A stretch of 64,000 nt of DNA from JBKEAJ01 sp047975005 (GTDB lineage: Bacteria > Bacteroidota > Bacteroidia > Bacteroidales > Prolixibacteraceae). Positions 60,358 to 64,000 of this stretch are shown in pieces (position 1 is the first letter of the stretch; each line of letters starts with the position of its first letter). Under the pieces are notes generated by a model. It searched no databases, was not told the origin of the DNA, and saw only the letters and a program-made list of their open reading frames with translations. The stretch covers positions 1 to 64,000 of the forward strand of contig JBKECW010000075.1 of NCBI GenBank assembly GCA_047975005.1. Reading direction: 5' to 3'. The translations under genes and the position numbers were made by a program.

Positions 60358-61668
60358 ATGAAAAAGACATTTGTTTTAGATACAAACGTATTGCTACACG
60401 ACTATGAGTGTTTAGATAAGTTTGAAGACAATGATATAGTTATCCCAATTTGCGTGCTTGAGGAACTTGACAATTTTAAAAAAGGACAAGACCTTTTAAA
60501 TTACCAAGCTCGCCATTTTGTGCGAGTTTTAGAAGATCTTATTGGAGATGAATTATTTGAGGGAGGAGTGTCGTTAGGCGAAAACAAGGGCAAATTAAGA
60601 GTCGAAATCAACATTCCCAAGTCAGACCTTATCTTAAATGCTTTTAAAGAGAATACTGCAGATCATAAAATACTGGCGACTGCCGAAAAGCTCCTAAAAG
60701 ATAACGATGAATCGGTTATTCTTGTAACAAAGGATATAAATTTGCGATTGAAAGCAAAAGCCTTAGGAATACCATCTCAGGACTATAAAAATGATAAAGT
60801 AAAAGATATTTCTCTACTAGAAAACTCATTCTCCGAAATAGCCGTGGAAGACAATTCTATTGTAGAAGAGCTCTATGACAAGCATGAGGTGTCAGCAGAC
60901 AAAATTTCTGAAGAGGGGACACTAGAGAGCAATCAGTTTGTGCTGCTCAATGGGCAGTCGGATGCTTTAGGAATTTATAATAAAAGTAGAAATCTCATTA
61001 AACTTGTTGAGTCGCATACGGCTTACGGGATAAAACCTCGCAATGCAGAGCAGAAATTCTGCTTGGAAGTATTGCTAGACCCAGACATTAAGTTAGTGTC
61101 TATATCCGGAAAAGCAGGTACCGGAAAAACATTACTATCGCTAGCGGCAGCAATATCTCAACATGAGCGATATGATCAGATACTTCTTGCAAGACCTACA
61201 ATGGCACTGAGCAATAAGGATTTAGGTTTTCTTCCTGGGAATATAAAAGAAAAGATGGATCCATATGTGCAGCCACTGTTTGACAACTTGGGCGTAATTA
61301 AAAAGAATTTTAATCTGAAATCCCAGGAATATGCAAAAATACAGGAGTTGCAAGACGATGATAGGCTCGTTATTACTCCTTTGGCATATATTAGAGGGCG
61401 CTCGCTGTCAAATGTGTATTTTATCATTGACGAGGCGCAGAATCTTTCTCCTCACGAGGTGAAAACTATTATAACAAGAGCAGGAGAGAATGCTAAGCTA
61501 GTTTTCACCGGTGATATTCACCAGATAGATTCACCCTATTTAGATATTGAATCTAACGGGCTTTCATATTTAGCAGAACGAATGAAAGGACAGGAGCTAT
61601 TTGCACATGTTAACCTAGTGAAAGGAGAACGTAGCGAACTAGCTGAGTTAGCAAGTAATTTGTTATAG
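60358..61668 (+). CDS. phoH: PIN domain-PhoH family ATPase/ribonuclease (PhoH2-like)
   Basis: 436 residues from ATG 60358; the frame opens further upstream only through a GTG. N-terminal PIN domain (FVLDTNVLLHDYE, acidic residues for RNase activity) to about 150, linker, then PhoH ATPase from about 235 with Walker A GKAGTGKT (about 251-258) and Walker B YFIIDEAQNLSPHEVK. The combination is the PhoH2 type, thought to unwind and cut RNA. Two DNA dyads stand upstream. A weak terminator follows at 61697-61721. Confidence 0.92.
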   Translation: MKKTFVLDTNVLLHDYECLDKFEDNDIVIPICVLEELDNFKKGQDLLNYQARHFVRVLEDLIGDELFEGGVSLGENKGKLRVEINIPKSDLILNAFKENTADHKILATAEKLLKDNDESVILVTKDINLRLKAKALGIPSQDYKNDKVKDISLLENSFSEIAVEDNSIVEELYDKHEVSADKISEEGTLESNQFVLLNGQSDALGIYNKSRNLIKLVESHTAYGIKPRNAEQKFCLEVLLDPDIKLVSISGKAGTGKTLLSLAAAISQHERYDQILLARPTMALSNKDLGFLPGNIKEKMDPYVQPLFDNLGVIKKNFNLKSQEYAKIQELQDDDRLVITPLAYIRGRSLSNVYFIIDEAQNLSPHEVKTIITRAGENAKLVFTGDIHQIDSPYLDIESNGLSYLAERMKGQELFAHVNLVKGERSELAELASNLL

Positions 61669-61696
61669 ATCTTTAGCTCTTGATTTTGATATACTT

Positions 61697-61721
61697 TAGG
61701 GTTTCTAGCGGAAACCCTTTG
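61697..61721 (+). terminator. Weak terminator after phoH
   Basis: 8-bp stem AGGGTTTC / GAAACCCT with a 5-nt loop, then TTGTGTGTG; the T run is short. Confidence 0.5.
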
Positions 61722-61810
61722 TGTGTGCAGGAATATATCTTTTCGAGGAGACATCAATATGTCTTGTTGCTTTAGATTTTCCAAATGTTATGCAAATCCG
61801 AATTTTATAT

Positions 61811-61818
61811 TAACTTTG
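61811..61818 (+). promoter_or_regulatory. -7 element of dsbD
   Basis: TAACTTTG followed by C, 27 bp before the dsbD ATG; no TTG at -33. Confidence 0.5.
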
Positions 61819-61845
61819 CGGCAATTATAGACAAAATAATAAGTA

Positions 61846-63885
61846 ATGAAGAGATTTTTTGTACTCAATTTGTTAGCTGTGTTACTCTTGTTCACAGGAG
61901 TTTCAAAGGCGCAAATTCAAAACCCCGTTTCTTGGACTAAAAGTGTAGAGAAAGTTGACGGGAATGTTTATAGATTAGTTTTTAAAGCTAAAATCGAAGA
62001 TGGCTGGAAGATCTATGCCACCGAGGATATGGATGGTCCCATAAAGACCTCTATAAACTTCGAGGGAGTGGACGGATTCAGTGTCGTCGAAGGTTCGCTA
62101 ACTACTATTCCTAAGGCCGAATGGCATAATGATCCTGTTTTTGAAGCCGAAGTCGGATATTTTAAGAAAGAGGTAACTATAACTCAGGACGTAAAAGTAG
62201 ATAAAAGCACAACAATCACTGGATATGTACAATCACAGGCTTGTAACAATAGCACATGTATAGCTCCAAAGGATGAAGAGTTTTCATTCAAAGTTACGGT
62301 TGATGGTTCTGGCAGTACATCTCAAGCAAATGAGGTCGCATCCTCAGGCGAACAGTCCACACCTATTGTTGGGAGCAATAAATCCAATGCTGCTCAGGAT
62401 GCAGCGTCTGAGTCTTCTGCGTCTGGCGAAATACCCATGCCGGAGACTGTTAAGGCATACTATGAAAGAGCCGGAGAAACTAAAGAAGAAGGACGCAGTC
62501 ATTGGGGATTATTTCTCTTGAGTTTTGTAGGTGGTCTTGTTGCCTTGCTGACACCATGTGTATTTCCAATGATTCCGGTAACAGTTAGTTATTTTACTAA
62601 AAAAGCAAGCACGGCATCTAAGGGTATTCGTGATGCGGTAATTTATGGTTTGTCTATAATCTTTATATATGTAGTTATAGGGGTTGCGATAACTGTAATT
62701 TTTGGTTCTGACACCCTAAATGCAATGTCAACAAACCCGATATTCAACATTATATTTTTCTTGTTGTTTGTTGTATTTGCCTTATCATTTTTTGGTGCAT
62801 TCGAGTTAGTACTTCCGTCGTCATGGATAAATAAAGCTGACAAACAGTCTGATAGAGGTGGTTTTATTGGAATATTCTTTATGGCATTTGTCTTGGCATT
62901 AGTTTCATTTTCATGCACCGGACCTATTGTCGGTCCATTGTTAGTAGAATCTTTCTCTGGTGGATTTATAGCACCGGCAATAGGAATGTTTGGATTCTCA
63001 CTCGCATTGGCAATCCCGTTTACGCTTTTTGCGATTTTCCCTAGTTGGTTAAACTCTCTCCCCAAGTCTGGAGGCTGGATGAACTCTGTAAAAGTAGTTC
63101 TAGGCTTTATCGAACTGGCATTTGCGTTTAAATTTCTATCGAATGCCGATTTAGTATTGCAGGCTCACTTGCTAGAGCGTGAAGTTTTTCTTGCAATATG
63201 GATTACTATTGCAGTCTTGTTGGGAATGTATTTACTCGGAAAAATTAGATTTCCTCACGACTCGCCTCTTGAAAAGGTCAATACATTTAGGGTTATCTTA
63301 GCGATATTGTTTTTCTCGTTGGCAGTTTATATGCTTCCCGGACTTAATGGAGCAAAACTTAAAATACTAGCTGGTTTCCCTCCGCCTATCACTTACAGCG
63401 AGAACTATGTAGCCGATGCATCTAATGTTCCGGTAGGAGCTCATATGGGAGCAGGAGGTGTTACATACTTTGATGACTATGAGGCAGGTATGAAGTATGC
63501 TATTGCCAATAAGATGCCTGCAATGATAGACTTTACAGGACATGCATGTGTGAATTGCAGAAAGATGGAAACAAATGTTTGGACTGACACAAGAGTGTCT
63601 GACATTCTGAGAAATGAATTAGTAGTCATTTCTTTATATGTTGATGAGCGGACAAAACTAGAAAAGACTTATGAGTCAGAGGTGAATCCGGGCACTAAGA
63701 TAAGAACCGTAGGCAATAGGTGGTCAGAATTTCAGCACAAGTATTTCGAAACAAATGAACAACCTTATTATGTTCTGTTGGACAACAATGGGAAATGGTT
63801 GGGCGACAAGATAAACATGACTGATGGGGCAGAGCCTTATTTGGAATGGTTGAACAAAGGGCTAGACGAATTTAAGAAAAAATAG
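61846..63885 (+). CDS. dsbD: Thiol:disulfide interchange protein DsbD
   Basis: 679 residues. Signal peptide ends near SKAQ. The periplasmic N-terminal domain has a redox pair (Cys133, Cys138 in ACNNSTCIA). Then comes a membrane core of eight helices with Cys in LTPCVFPMIPVTVSYF (about 240) and SFSCTGPIVGP (about 365). The C-terminal thioredoxin-like domain has Cys568-x-x-Cys571 (HACVNCRKM). Together these pass electrons from cytoplasmic thioredoxin to periplasmic proteins. The Cys spacing in the first domain is CNNSTC rather than the E. coli arrangement. rarA starts 4 bp after its stop. Confidence 0.93.
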   Translation: MKRFFVLNLLAVLLLFTGVSKAQIQNPVSWTKSVEKVDGNVYRLVFKAKIEDGWKIYATEDMDGPIKTSINFEGVDGFSVVEGSLTTIPKAEWHNDPVFEAEVGYFKKEVTITQDVKVDKSTTITGYVQSQACNNSTCIAPKDEEFSFKVTVDGSGSTSQANEVASSGEQSTPIVGSNKSNAAQDAASESSASGEIPMPETVKAYYERAGETKEEGRSHWGLFLLSFVGGLVALLTPCVFPMIPVTVSYFTKKASTASKGIRDAVIYGLSIIFIYVVIGVAITVIFGSDTLNAMSTNPIFNIIFFLLFVVFALSFFGAFELVLPSSWINKADKQSDRGGFIGIFFMAFVLALVSFSCTGPIVGPLLVESFSGGFIAPAIGMFGFSLALAIPFTLFAIFPSWLNSLPKSGGWMNSVKVVLGFIELAFAFKFLSNADLVLQAHLLEREVFLAIWITIAVLLGMYLLGKIRFPHDSPLEKVNTFRVILAILFFSLAVYMLPGLNGAKLKILAGFPPPITYSENYVADASNVPVGAHMGAGGVTYFDDYEAGMKYAIANKMPAMIDFTGHACVNCRKMETNVWTDTRVSDILRNELVVISLYVDERTKLEKTYESEVNPGTKIRTVGNRWSEFQHKYFETNEQPYYVLLDNNGKWLGDKINMTDGAEPYLEWLNKGLDEFKKK

Positions 63886-63889
63886 AAGA

Positions 63890-64000
63890 ATGTCAATTCC
63901 TTTGGCAGAGAGATTGCGTCCAACATCGTTGGATACATATATCGGACAACAGCACCTTGTAGGAAAGGGTGCTGTTGTTCGTAATATGATAGAGAACAAC
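63890..64000 (+). CDS. rarA: Replication-associated recombination protein A (RarA/MgsA), N-terminal part
   Basis: 37 codons before the window ends. MSIPLAERLRPTSLDTYIGQ is followed by QHLVGKGAVVRNMIENN, the characteristic start of RarA AAA+ ATPases, which act at blocked forks. The ATPase domain lies outside. Four bp after dsbD. Confidence 0.88.
   Translation, partial: MSIPLAERLRPTSLDTYIGQQHLVGKGAVVRNMIENN

Overview
The window is about 64 kb of a low-GC member of the Bacteroidetes, most likely the order Bacteroidales. This rests on several things visible in the sequence. Promoters have the Bacteroidetes form (TTG, about 19-20 bp, TAnnTTTG). Type IX secretion (T9SS) components are present (PorV, a GldJ-type lipoprotein, a PorE-like OmpA protein). 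An rpsU-xerC-hpf-tRNA-tuf-secE-nusG-rplKAJL-rpoBC block is present, along with DUF4197, DUF3467 and PspC genes. Genus and species cannot be fixed from the sequence alone. There are no rRNA genes, no CRISPR array, no prophage and no intact insertion sequence. The only mobile-element signal is the 3' end of an Rpn-type nuclease gene at the left edge.

Layout. 1-2060: Rpn gene tail, a sulfatase lipoprotein, and repeat-rich intergenic DNA (palindromic interspersed repeat, a TTTAGGG array). 2059-8130: six-gene MoxR ATPase / DUF58 / DUF4350 / DUF4129 / SpoIIM module on the minus strand with a divergent RDD gene, an envelope-associated module of unknown purpose. 8141-12276: sodium:solute symporter, anmK and aspA. 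12277-14105: a long intergenic region holding a promoter, a structured candidate small RNA with an (AC)n microsatellite and a strong terminator, then an outer-membrane porin-like gene. 14127-20432: ECF sigma factor with a small downstream gene, uvrA, a radical-SAM gene and a cation:proton antiporter. 20600-28024: tRNA-Pro, second sulfatase, DUF4197, pspC-tilS, pepT, proS. 28312-34775: low-complexity lipoprotein, FadL-type porin, PorE-like protein, nhaC.

34827-49931 is the translation/transcription block: rpsU, xerC, hpf, tRNA-Thr/Tyr/Gly/Thr, tuf, a truncated tRNA-like remnant, secE, nusG, rplK, rplA, rplJ, rplL, rpoB, rpoC and a DUF3467 gene, with an attenuator hairpin between rplL and rpoB. 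49962-56969: pfkA, a cyclophilin-FKBP fusion isomerase, priA, half-size TSUP transporter, M20 amidohydrolase, AlkD-like protein. 56966-61668: ispF and porV in one operon, divergent from a GldJ-type lipoprotein gene, then a PIN-PhoH ATPase. 61846-64000: dsbD and the start of rarA.

The points most worth a second look are: the candidate small RNA and simple repeats ahead of the porin; a nine-G tract inside the PorE-like gene; the porV-ispF/gldJ locus without porU; a 43-nt tRNA-like remnant after tuf; a 31-bp repeat upstream of both sulfatases; and two perfect dyads upstream of phoH. I did not find a clearly new multi-gene defence or biosynthetic system.
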